Part shown: one piece after another, positions 1 through 6,749 of the stretch
How the letters are laid out: each line of letters begins with the position of its first letter
Numbering within the stretch: position 1 is the first letter of the stretch
Translations under genes and position numbers: made by a program
The notes under the pieces: generated by a model
What the model saw: only the letters and a program-made list of their open reading frames with translations
Databases searched by the model: none
Told to the model about the DNA's origin: nothing
NCBI GenBank assembly: GCA_965372355.1
Contig: CBDVBZ010000076.1
Location: 1 to 17,385 of the forward strand
Origin: CBDVBZ01 sp965372355
GTDB lineage: Bacteria; Krumholzibacteriota; Krumholzibacteriia; WVZY01
DNA: 17,385 bases
Direction of reading: 5' to 3'

Positions 1-104
1 GCGAGGAGGACGAAGAGGGCGAGGAGGACGAAGAGGGCGAGGAGGACGAAGAGGGTGAGGAGGACGGAAAGGACGAGGGGGATGAGAAGACAGATGGGGA
101 ATAG
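1..104 (+). CDS. C-terminal end of truncated upstream protein with acidic repeat tail
   Basis: Partial gene entering from the left edge. Reading from base 3, the frame gives glutamate- and aspartate-rich repeats (EEDEEG, three times) followed by a further acidic, lysine-containing tail ending at TAG 102-104. Only about 33 residues are visible and no domain can be seen. The next gene, an ABC ATPase, starts 14 bases later, so the two are probably co-transcribed. In MacB-type operons the gene before the ATPase is commonly the periplasmic adaptor (MacA/HlyD family), so this may be the tail of such an adaptor; that is inference from context only. The repeat itself is low in complexity and could also belong to an unrelated protein. 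Codon phase agrees with the repeat unit (18 bases, six codons), and the stop falls cleanly before the next ribosome-binding site, which supports this frame. Confidence 0.6.
   Translation, partial: EEDEEGEEDEEGEEDEEGEEDGKDEGDEKTDGE
3..65 (+). repeat. 18-bp in-frame tandem repeat, about 3.5 copies
   Basis: The unit GAGGAGGACGAAGAGGGC occurs at 3-20 and 21-38, and at 39-56 with a final C to T change; a half copy follows at 57-65. Each unit encodes EEDEEG, so copy-number change would not shift the frame. The array may continue to the left of the window. Confidence 0.9.
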
Positions 105-118
105 GGAAGAGGATCGAT

Positions 119-844
119 ATGAATAACAAAGCACCGATCGAGTCCACCCTGTCGCTGAGAGACGTTGTCAAAACCTATGTCATGGGCGCCGATACAGTGC
201 ACGCCCTGCGTGGTGTGTCGCTGGATATCGCAAGCAACGAGTATGTCGCCGTTATGGGCCCATCGGGGTCGGGTAAATCAACGCTGATGCACATCATCGG
301 TTGTCTCGATGTGCCGACATCGGGCACGGTCTCGCTACAAGGCGAGATGGTCGCCGATATGTCCGAGTCGCAGCTGGCGGAGATCCGCAACCGCCGGATC
401 GGATTCGTGTTTCAGACGTTCAATCTTATCCCTCGGGCGAGCATCTATCACAACGTCGAACTCCCGCTGATCTACGGTGGCATGCGCAAGGCGGAACGCC
501 GCAGACGAGCAGAGGAGGCGATCGACAGGGTCGGGCTTGCCGATCGTATGAAGCACAAGCCAAACGAGCTCTCCGGTGGCCAGCGGCAACGTGTGGCGAT
601 CGCCCGCGCACTGGTTTACAACCCTTCCATCATTCTTGCCGACGAGCCCACCGGCAATCTCGATAGCAAAACGGGAGACGAGATCATGGCGGTACTCGAC
701 GAATTGCACGCCGCTGGACAGACAATCATCCTCGTCACACACGAGGAGTACATCGCAAAGCACGCGCTACGGGAGGTGCGGTTGAAGGACGGTATGATCG
801 AGACAGATATCGTACTGAGAAGAGACACGCGTGATCCACACTGA
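119..844 (+). CDS. ABC transporter ATP-binding protein, MacB/LolD type
   Basis: ATPase subunit that powers an FtsX-type permease pair; cytoplasmic, at the inner membrane. The 241-residue protein has every ABC landmark in order: Walker A GPSGSGKST (47-55), Q-loop in FQTFNL (Q99), signature LSGGQRQR (151-158), Walker B IILADEP (171-177) with catalytic Glu176, D-loop around GNLDS (179-183) and H-loop His208 (VTHE). The size and the FQTFNLIP and ADEPTGNLDS wording match the MacB/LolD/FtsE-like group, which drives mechanotransmission across the periplasm rather than substrate passage through the membrane. AGAGG lies just upstream of the ATG at 119 with suitable spacing. The permease gene follows after 12 bases and a second one after that, so this is the middle of an operon. 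Whether it exports a drug, peptide or lipoprotein cannot be read from the sequence. Confidence 0.95.
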   Translation: MNNKAPIESTLSLRDVVKTYVMGADTVHALRGVSLDIASNEYVAVMGPSGSGKSTLMHIIGCLDVPTSGTVSLQGEMVADMSESQLAEIRNRRIGFVFQTFNLIPRASIYHNVELPLIYGGMRKAERRRRAEEAIDRVGLADRMKHKPNELSGGQRQRVAIARALVYNPSIILADEPTGNLDSKTGDEIMAVLDELHAAGQTIILVTHEEYIAKHALREVRLKDGMIETDIVLRRDTRDPH

Positions 845-856
845 GGTTGAGCGGGT

Positions 857-2095
857 ATGAGATGGCTGATTGATCTTGGCGAGGTGTTTCAGATCGCGCT
901 CAGTGCCATCCTCGCCAACCGGGCGCGCGGTGCCCTGACGACTCTGGGTATCATCATCGGTATTGTTTCCGTGATCCTCACGATGACCGCTGTGAATGGT
1001 CTCCAGAACAAGTTTCGCGAAAGCTTCTCTTCGATCGGGACGGACGTCATATACGTGTCGCGTATGCCCTGGATCATCATGGATGACTTCTTCGCCTATC
1101 GCAACCGGCCCAATATCAAACTCCGGGAAGCCCGGGCGCTCGAAGAAAGGATGCGTGGAAAAGGCATCGTCAACCCCACCATGGGCACGCGGCGAGATGT
1201 GAAATACCGGTCGGAGACCATTGACGGCGTGACGATCATCGGTACGACCGAAAAGCAGATTGTCGTGGCCAGCGGTCGACCCGAGAGCGGCAGATTCATG
1301 ATGGAGTCCGATATCACGTACAAAAAAAACGTGTGTGTCATCGGCGAGGCCATTCGCGAGGGACTGTTCGGCGCCGCGAATCCCATCAACAAGAAGATGA
1401 AGATCGGCCGCAGTGTGTTTCGGGTCATCGGTGTCATGGAAAAGCAGGGGGGGGCGTTTCTCGGGGGGCCGAACTTCGATCGGCAGATATTTGTTCCGAT
1501 TACGTCGTATGTAAAGGCGTTTGGCGGCCAGCATGGACGGGAGGCGGTGAGTATTGCAGTGAAAGCGCGTTCGCACGAGGCGATGGAGGATCTCGAGTTC
1601 GAGGTTATCGGCGAGATGCGAAAGATCCGCAAGCTGCGGCCGACCGAGCCGGACAATTTTTCCATCAACAAACTGGATACTTTGGTGAACACGTTCAATG
1701 GCGTCATGGGTGTGGTGCTAATCGTGGGGTTGCTGGTGACCAGCATCTCCTTGTTTGTGGGCGGCGTCGGAGTGATGAACATCATGTTTGTGTCGGTCAC
1801 CGAGCGCACCCGCGAGATCGGAATCCGCAAGGCCATCGGCGCCAAACGGCACAGCATTCTGCTCCAGTTTCTTTTTGAATCGTGCGCCATCTGCATGCTG
1901 GGCGGGGTCATCGGGATCATCCTGGCCTCGATACTGACCGCCGTGATCAACGCCGTGCTGATGCCGGCAAGTATATCGGTGCCGATTCTCGTTACTGCGG
2001 TACTGGTGTCCGTCTTCGTTGGCGCCATTGCCGGTCTCGTACCGGCTTTCAAAGGGGCAAGGCTCGATCCGATAGAGGCATTGCGCTATGAGTAG
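857..2095 (+). CDS. FtsX/MacB-type ABC transporter permease, first paralogue
   Basis: Inner-membrane subunit of 412 residues with the MacB layout. One membrane helix lies near the N-terminus (about 27-46), then a large periplasmic domain (about 50-280), then three C-terminal helices (about 282-309, 338-365 and 375-397). The FtsX family signature TERTREIGIRKAIGA (315-329) follows the second helix, and the protein ends in the usual DPIEALRYE. MacB itself carries its ATPase on the same chain; here the ATPase is the separate preceding gene, as in LolCDE-like systems. The next gene encodes a paralogue of similar length with the same ending, so the working transporter is probably a heterodimer of the two permeases with an ATPase dimer. 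A run of eight G at 1447-1454, followed closely by a run of six, encodes QGGAFLGG and is the only unusual base pattern seen. Confidence 0.92.
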   Translation: MRWLIDLGEVFQIALSAILANRARGALTTLGIIIGIVSVILTMTAVNGLQNKFRESFSSIGTDVIYVSRMPWIIMDDFFAYRNRPNIKLREARALEERMRGKGIVNPTMGTRRDVKYRSETIDGVTIIGTTEKQIVVASGRPESGRFMMESDITYKKNVCVIGEAIREGLFGAANPINKKMKIGRSVFRVIGVMEKQGGAFLGGPNFDRQIFVPITSYVKAFGGQHGREAVSIAVKARSHEAMEDLEFEVIGEMRKIRKLRPTEPDNFSINKLDTLVNTFNGVMGVVLIVGLLVTSISLFVGGVGVMNIMFVSVTERTREIGIRKAIGAKRHSILLQFLFESCAICMLGGVIGIILASILTAVINAVLMPASISVPILVTAVLVSVFVGAIAGLVPAFKGARLDPIEALRYE

Positions 2096-2109
2096 TCTCG
2101 TTCCTGAGT

Positions 2110-3366
2110 GTGATGACGATGCGTAATCTCGACACGCTCTTGATGTCTTTCCAGGGGATTGTCAGCAACAAGCTGCGGTCCGTCCTGACGCTGGTCGGGA
2201 TCGTGGCGGGTGTGGCATCCATTATTGCTGTGATGACTGGCATTGCTGTTATCCAGTCCACGATGGAGAAGGAGATGAGTGTCCTGGGCACCCAGGTCTT
2301 TCAGGTTCAGAAGTGGCCGGTCGGTGGGTTCGGTTCGGCAGAAGATCGGCGCAAGGCGATGCGAAGGCCACCCGTTACGATCGAGAACGCCAATGCGATT
2401 CGTGAACAGGTCAAGTCCGTGGACATCGTGGGGGCCGAGCTTTGGGATTTTGGAATGGTTGCCGAATACCGGGGCGAGTCCACCAACCCCAACGTCACGG
2501 TTTGTGGCGGGACGCCCGAGTATCCACCGAACAACACGCACTATGTCGGGTTGGGCCGGAACATCTCGCAGATGGATGTCAGGAGCCACCGCAAGGTGGC
2601 TGTCATCGGGTATGCGCTCGGGCAGAAGTTCTTCCCCTTTACCGACCCGATCGGAAAGGTATTCCGCCTCGACGGGCGGAAGTATCAGATCATTGGCGTC
2701 TTCGATGAGAAGAAATCCGCGTTTGGGTCTCAGTACGACAATTACGCCCTGATCCCCATCACGACGTTTAAGGATACGTACGGCCCGGTGGATCAATTCG
2801 GATTTGCCCGCTCGGTGAACATCACCGTTCGGGCGAAGACGCCGGAGCTTATTTATGATGCCATCGAGGAAACCCGCCAGGTGATGCGGCGCGAACGGGG
2901 TGTTAGACCGCACGAAGAGGACAATTTTGACTTTTTCAACAGCGAGAGCCTGATCACCCAGTTCAACGAGGTCACCCTGGGTGTCAAGATTGCGGCGTTT
3001 GTGATAGGTATCGTGGCTTTGATTGTGGCCGGTATCGGTATCATGAACATCATGCTGGTGTCGGTAACGGAACGGACCCGGGAGATCGGCATACGCAAAT
3101 CGGTCGGCGCGAAACCCCGGAGCATCCTCGCACAGTTTCTACTCGAGGCCGTCATCCTCTGCAATATCGGTGGTGTCGTCGGTGTCATGGTAGGGTTTGG
3201 CCTCGGGAACGTCTTCACGTTGTTCACATCCTTCGATGTCAATGTGCCGCTGGAATGGGCCGTTATCGGACTTGTGTTCTGCTCAGCCGTAGGAATCACC
3301 TTTGGCCTTCTGCCCGCCGTTCGGGCATCAAGACTCAGTCCGGTAGACGCACTTCGCTACGAGTAG
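2110..3366 (+). CDS. FtsX/MacB-type ABC transporter permease, second paralogue
   Basis: Membrane permease of 418 residues, similar in layout to the previous gene: one N-terminal helix (about 24-45), a periplasmic MacB-type domain, and three C-terminal helices. It repeats the family signature as TERTREIGIRKSVGAK and ends SPVDALRYE, where its partner has DPIEALRYE. The gap from the first permease is 14 bases. The start is uncertain: GTG at 2110, ATG at 2113 and ATG at 2119 are in one frame, and no strong ribosome-binding site separates them. Translational coupling to the preceding stop is likely. The two permeases differ clearly in the periplasmic domain, which suggests division of labour (for example adaptor binding against substrate gating) rather than a recent duplication. 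It is the last gene of the operon, since the next gene is convergent. Confidence 0.9.
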   Translation: MMTMRNLDTLLMSFQGIVSNKLRSVLTLVGIVAGVASIIAVMTGIAVIQSTMEKEMSVLGTQVFQVQKWPVGGFGSAEDRRKAMRRPPVTIENANAIREQVKSVDIVGAELWDFGMVAEYRGESTNPNVTVCGGTPEYPPNNTHYVGLGRNISQMDVRSHRKVAVIGYALGQKFFPFTDPIGKVFRLDGRKYQIIGVFDEKKSAFGSQYDNYALIPITTFKDTYGPVDQFGFARSVNITVRAKTPELIYDAIEETRQVMRRERGVRPHEEDNFDFFNSESLITQFNEVTLGVKIAAFVIGIVALIVAGIGIMNIMLVSVTERTREIGIRKSVGAKPRSILAQFLLEAVILCNIGGVVGVMVGFGLGNVFTLFTSFDVNVPLEWAVIGLVFCSAVGITFGLLPAVRASRLSPVDALRYE

Positions 3367-3384
3367 GCTCCGCCTGAATGGATG

Positions 3385-3400
3385 CCGGTTGGGACACCGG
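3385..3400 (+). terminator. Weak hairpin after the ABC transporter operon
   Basis: CCGGT (3385-3389) and ACCGG (3396-3400) can pair around a six-base loop, and the plus strand then reads TTCTCT. It lies 18 bases after the permease stop, between convergent genes. The stem is short and the T-run is broken, so termination activity is only suggested. Confidence 0.3.
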
Positions 3401-3442
3401 TTCTCTACGACGGGAATTCGAAGGCGATCCGAAGGAGCAACC

Positions 3443-3454
3443 GGTTAGCTAACC
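3443..3454. repeat. 12-bp palindrome over the stop of the ACT-domain gene
   Basis: GGTTAGCTAACC is a perfect palindrome that contains the stop codon of the minus-strand ACT gene (3449-3451). With no loop it is more likely a protein-binding or chance site than a terminator; its place between convergent genes is the only context. Confidence 0.4.
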
Positions 3455-3847
3455 CACCAGTTTCTGCGCCCTCGACAGATCTTCCTCTGCAACGGCGATT
3501 ACGGCCGCCGTCTTCTTGGCTCTCGTAAACGCGGTGGCGTATGCGTACTTGACGTTGATCTTGGCGCGGCTGAGCTTTTCCATCGTCTTGGCGAGCGCGC
3601 CGGGTCGGTTCTTCAGCTCGATATAGAGCACCTGTTCGACGGTGAAGCTGTAGCCGATTTTGGCAATCTTGTGCTCGGCGAGATTGGGGTGGGTGACGAG
3701 GAGGCGGATGGGGCCTCGTTTAGCGGATGTGTCCGGTGCGGACAGGGCGAGCAGATTGACGCCCTCGTTGGCAAGGTCCCGACAGAGACGGGCGAGCGTG
3801 CCGGGTTCATTCTGGAGTTTCAGGTTCAGCTGTGTAGCTCTGGGCAT
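3449..3847 (-). CDS. Small tandem ACT-domain protein
   Basis: Cytoplasmic protein of 132 residues that appears to consist of two ACT modules and nothing else. The first begins MPRATQLNLKLQNEPGTLARL, the second FTVEQVLYIELKNRPGALAKT; both have the strand-then-NxPGxLA pattern typical of ACT domains, where the glycine turn sits at the amino-acid-binding dimer interface. The start is taken at the ATG at 3847 because GGAGG lies five bases upstream; an in-frame ATG four codons earlier has no comparable site. Stand-alone ACT proteins of this size are usually thought to sense an amino acid and act on a partner, but the ligand cannot be deduced. The gene lies 57 bases downstream of the PurF-like gene on the same strand, so the two may form an operon and the ACT protein could regulate that enzyme; this is inference. 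Confidence 0.85.
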   Translation of the reverse strand: MPRATQLNLKLQNEPGTLARLCRDLANEGVNLLALSAPDTSAKRGPIRLLVTHPNLAEHKIAKIGYSFTVEQVLYIELKNRPGALAKTMEKLSRAKINVKYAYATAFTRAKKTAAVIAVAEEDLSRAQKLVG

Positions 3848-3878
3848 ACAAACCTCCAAGAGTATCTGAGAGTGAGTG

Positions 3879-3892
3879 CAAAGCCGGCTTTG
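3879..3892. repeat. 14-bp perfect palindrome between the PurF-like and ACT genes
   Basis: CAAAGCCGGCTTTG reads the same on both strands. It lies in the 57-base gap, 13 bases past the PurF-like stop and about 32 bases ahead of the ACT start (minus strand). It could be an operator, part of a processing hairpin, or chance. Confidence 0.4.
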
Positions 3893-3904
3893 TAAAAGGC
3901 ACGG

Positions 3905-5365
3905 CTAACGAGACTGCTCCGCAAAAGCGGTCTGAGACGTCGCCTTCGACCAGTTCTTCTTACCGGGTTTGTCGCATCCATCCCAGCAGTACGTGCAAAG
4001 TTTTTCCTCGGGTAGACCGATCGCCTTGATCATGTCGTCCAGGCGCTGGTAGCGGAGCGATGTCAGCCCCATTTTCTGCCCGATTCGATCGACCATCGCG
4101 TGGTACTTGTCTGACGATTGATCGGTATATTCGGGAAGTTTCGAGTCGTCGCCGTTCTCCAACTCACTAAAAGCCCTTCTGCCGGCGAGATCGAGTTCGG
4201 AACGCGAGCGCGAGAAGTTGAGGAACTTGCACCCGTAGACGAGTGGTGGACAGGCGGGCCGCATGTGGACCTCCTTGGCGCCGTAGTCGTACATCCGCCG
4301 AATCGTGTCTTTGAGCTGGGTGCCCCGGACGATGGAGTCCTCGCAAAAGAGTAGCTTGTTGCCTTCGGTCAGCTCACGGATCGGTATCAGTTTCATCTTC
4401 GCGACGAGATCGCGGACTGTCTGGTCCTGCGGCATAAAGCTCCGCGGCCAGGTGGGTGTGTATTTGATAAATGGCCGGCAGTAGCGGACCCGCGAGCGGT
4501 CGGCGTATCCAAGCGCGTGCGCCGTACCCGAGTCGGGAATACCCGCGACGTAGTCGATCTCCACATCGTCACGATCGGCGAGGGCAGCACCGCATCGGTA
4601 CCGCGTTGTTTCGACGTTGATCCCTTCGTAACTCGATGCCGGGTATCCATAGTAAACCCAAAGGAAGCTGCAGATTTGCATGTGAGGTCCCGGCGGGCTC
4701 TTTTGTTCGACGCCCTCGGGAGTGATGAACACGACCTCGCCGGGTCCCAGATACCGCTCCATCTCGCAGTCTAGATTCGGAAAGGCGCAGGTCTCCATCG
4801 TAGCCACATATCCTTCAGGGCTCTTGCCAATGGCCACCGGTGTTCGGCCCATCCGGTCTCTGGCCGCGTATATTCCATCCTTGGTGAGGACCAGCATCGA
4901 ACACGAGCCTTCGATCATTTCCTGCGCATTCTTTATCCCGGCCACAAAGCTGTCTTCCTGGTTGATGAGCGTCGCCACCAGCTCGGTTGCGTTGATCTCG
5001 TTACCGATCATTTCCGCGAAGTGAGCTCTTTTCTTGAATGCGTTACGGGCGAGCTCGTCGGCGTTCGTTACCACACCGACTGTGGCGATTGCGTAGCTTC
5101 CGAGGTGAGAATTGATGAGAAGCGGCTGGTCCTCGTAGTCGCTGATGACACCGATACCCATGTTGCCCTTGAGCTTGAGGACATCTGACTCGAACTTGCT
5201 TCTGAACTGTGAATTCGTGATATCGTGAATAAACCGCGTGTAGCCGCCCTCGTCGATTGTAGCCAGTCCACCGCGCCGCGTCCCAAGATGGCAATGGTAA
5301 TCCGTCCCGAAAAAGAGGCTGTTGATACAGTCTTTCTTAAACGCAGTACCGAAGAAACCACCCAT
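3905..5365 (-). CDS. PurF-like amidophosphoribosyltransferase lacking glutaminase residues
   Basis: Homologue of amidophosphoribosyltransferase, the enzyme that makes phosphoribosylamine from PRPP in purine synthesis; cytoplasmic, 486 residues, close to the family length. The phosphoribosyltransferase half is convincing: PDSGTAHALGYA (277-288) and the PRPP loop EDSIVRGT (342-349). The four cysteines that hold the [4Fe-4S] cluster in Bacillus-type PurF appear kept: C232 (ICSF), C372 (ACPP), and C457 with C460 (CTYC). The N-terminal Ntn-hydrolase half is altered. The protein begins MGGFFG where PurF has a mature N-terminal CGxFG, so the catalytic cysteine is replaced by glycine. The HxRYS/T glutamine-binding segment reads VISDY, and the HNG oxyanion segment reads TVG. 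It may therefore use free ammonia or make another product. AGAGGAAG precedes the ATG. The ACT-domain gene follows on the same strand. The MGGFFG ... GTRRGG form resembles a variant I associate with Bacteroidota. Confidence 0.85.
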   Translation of the reverse strand: MGGFFGTAFKKDCINSLFFGTDYHCHLGTRRGGLATIDEGGYTRFIHDITNSQFRSKFESDVLKLKGNMGIGVISDYEDQPLLINSHLGSYAIATVGVVTNADELARNAFKKRAHFAEMIGNEINATELVATLINQEDSFVAGIKNAQEMIEGSCSMLVLTKDGIYAARDRMGRTPVAIGKSPEGYVATMETCAFPNLDCEMERYLGPGEVVFITPEGVEQKSPPGPHMQICSFLWVYYGYPASSYEGINVETTRYRCGAALADRDDVEIDYVAGIPDSGTAHALGYADRSRVRYCRPFIKYTPTWPRSFMPQDQTVRDLVAKMKLIPIRELTEGNKLLFCEDSIVRGTQLKDTIRRMYDYGAKEVHMRPACPPLVYGCKFLNFSRSRSELDLAGRRAFSELENGDDSKLPEYTDQSSDKYHAMVDRIGQKMGLTSLRYQRLDDMIKAIGLPEEKLCTYCWDGCDKPGKKNWSKATSQTAFAEQSR

Positions 5366-5531
5366 CGTTGCTTCCTCTCGACAATGTACTTACTAGCAGA
5401 ATGCGGAGTGTCTCGCCCCCCGCTGAAGAGGATTCATCGAGGTTGGTCGTCCGGCGGGAGGCAGAATATGGGAAAGAACCGAAGATATCACATCATCTCG
5501 TGGAAGTCCAGTGCCCGCCGGCGATGCGGTC

Positions 5532-6470
5532 CTACAGATCGACTCGTTCCATCTCGTCGGCCACGCGGAAGCCGCGCTCGTGGATTGTTCGACGTGCATC
5601 GCTATCTGGGCTCAATGCCGGATTGGTGTGATTGAGATGAATGAATCGCACCGTGGCACGTTGCTGCGTGGGGAGGTGCGCGAGTCTTTCCATCGAATGA
5701 GTAATGAAAGGGTGGGGAACCCCCGACATGTCCCGTCCGGGGATTTCAGTATCGGAAAAAAACGTGGCGTCGAGATAGGCCACGTCCACCGTCGGGATGA
5801 TCTCTTCGATAAGCGATCCCTCCTCCGCCCATTCCTCCCAGCTGTCTATATCGGGGATGAACAGTACGGAACGGCTGGGGCCGGTGATGCGATAGCCCAC
5901 GACTTCGGAGTATTCCTGTCTATGCGGTACGAGAAACGGCTCGATGCTGAGACGGTTGTTCAATCGGATGGGGGTTCCGGCGGCCAGCGGCTCAAGAACG
6001 ATGTTTTTGTAGCGCACGAGCTGATCCCACGGCCCATTCTCACTCAGAAAGGTGTGCATCCTCGGCATCGCGTACACAGGGACATCCGATGCGCCCATGA
6101 CCTCGTGGCCGAGATGGACGAGACCGGTGTAGTGGCCGATGTGTGCGTGTGTGAGAAAGATGCCGGAGAGCCCCGGTTTGCCCTCGACGGGTGCCACCTC
6201 GTCGAGCGAGTGAAGCTGGCTGGGGAAGTCGGGCGTGCAGTCGATCATCCAGCGCTGCGATGTCTTCGGGTCGACGATGGCAAGGCACACCACGCGGTGG
6301 GCAAAGGTCTCGTCGTCCCACCCCTTATGCTCCTTTGTTCCTGCCTGGGGGACGCCGCCGTCCTGCGCGATGCCGAGGACGACGAGATAGGGCTGTTCCT
6401 CGGAGGCGTGCGCGTCCGGTCCGAAGCCGCAAAGGCAAACGACGATCAGGAGCCTGAGAAGACGGGTCAT
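5532..6470 (-). CDS. Exported PqqB-like metallo-beta-lactamase-fold hydrolase
   Basis: Metal-dependent hydrolase-fold protein of 312 residues, predicted to leave the cytoplasm. The start at 6470 is chosen because MTRLLRLLIVVCLCGFGPDA then forms a signal peptide, with AHAS|EEQ as a likely cleavage site; VCLCG could alternatively act as a lipobox. An upstream in-frame start (6557) would bury this signal and add 29 residues. The core resembles the PqqB branch: VVLGIAQDGGVPQ (30-42), then THAHIGHYTGL (107-117) as the metal site, PHRQEYSEVVGYR (182-194), PDIDSW (206-211), DATFF (234-238) and FIHLNHTNP (276-284). Canonical members have HxHxDH; here the aspartate position is glycine. No other pqq genes are near, so PQQ synthesis is not implied and the substrate is unknown. 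Neighbours are glnS upstream and the PurF-like gene downstream (166-base gap), with no obvious functional link. Confidence 0.85.
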   Translation of the reverse strand: MTRLLRLLIVVCLCGFGPDAHASEEQPYLVVLGIAQDGGVPQAGTKEHKGWDDETFAHRVVCLAIVDPKTSQRWMIDCTPDFPSQLHSLDEVAPVEGKPGLSGIFLTHAHIGHYTGLVHLGHEVMGASDVPVYAMPRMHTFLSENGPWDQLVRYKNIVLEPLAAGTPIRLNNRLSIEPFLVPHRQEYSEVVGYRITGPSRSVLFIPDIDSWEEWAEEGSLIEEIIPTVDVAYLDATFFSDTEIPGRDMSGVPHPFITHSMERLAHLPTQQRATVRFIHLNHTNPALSPDSDARRTIHERGFRVADEMERVDL

Positions 6471-6559
6471 TGCGGCAGGATATCGCCGCGTCCAGGGCGT
6501 GTCAAATTCATCCCGCGCCGGCAACCCGGTCAGCGGGTTCGGCGACGTCGATCTCACCG

Positions 6560-6583
6560 AGCACCCGAGACGGCGGTGCTTTT
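6560..6583 (+). terminator. Terminator-like hairpin in the leader of the PqqB-like gene
   Basis: AGCACC (6560-6565) pairs with GGTGCT (6575-6580) around a nine-base loop, and the plus strand continues TTTCTATT. The orientation is plus, yet both neighbouring genes run minus. It would therefore end antisense transcripts, or it is simply a structured part of the minus-strand leader. An alternative pairing of CACCG with CGGTG is possible. Confidence 0.3.
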
Positions 6584-6667
6584 CTATTATTGCTAGCGAC
6601 AGGCGGTTATCGACGTGAGTTCAAGTAATGGGTTCGGTGCTTCCGAGGCAGATCAATGCCGATCGAG

Positions 6668-6717
6668 CCTTTCCAGGACAGGCTGCTTTCGAAGGACGCC
6701 AGCCTGTCCCGGAAGGG
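6668..6717 (-). terminator. Long imperfect hairpin just downstream of glnS
   Basis: A 10-bp perfect inverted repeat, GGACAGGCTG (6676-6685) and CAGCCTGTCC (6700-6709), extends outward past one mismatch by CCTTTCC/GGAAGGG, giving about 17 pairs around a 14-base loop. It starts 32 bases past the glnS stop. There is no T-run on the minus strand after it, so it may be a 3'-end stabilising stem or a factor-assisted terminator rather than a classical intrinsic one. Confidence 0.6.
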
Positions 6718-6749
6718 TTGCAGCTGGTATGTGTAAGGGTGCCGCAAGG

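Noticed and set aside
767..1576. 269-codon minus-strand frame across the ATPase/permease junction
   Set aside because: It is antisense to two well-supported genes in a tight operon and has no recognisable domain.
5532..6470. A PQQ biosynthesis locus
   Set aside because: No pqqA, C, D or E gene is in the window, and the protein carries a signal peptide, unlike PQQ synthesis enzymes.
5511..6596. 361-codon plus-strand frame covering the PqqB-like gene
   Set aside because: It mirrors a real exported protein with clear motifs on the other strand and has no family features of its own.
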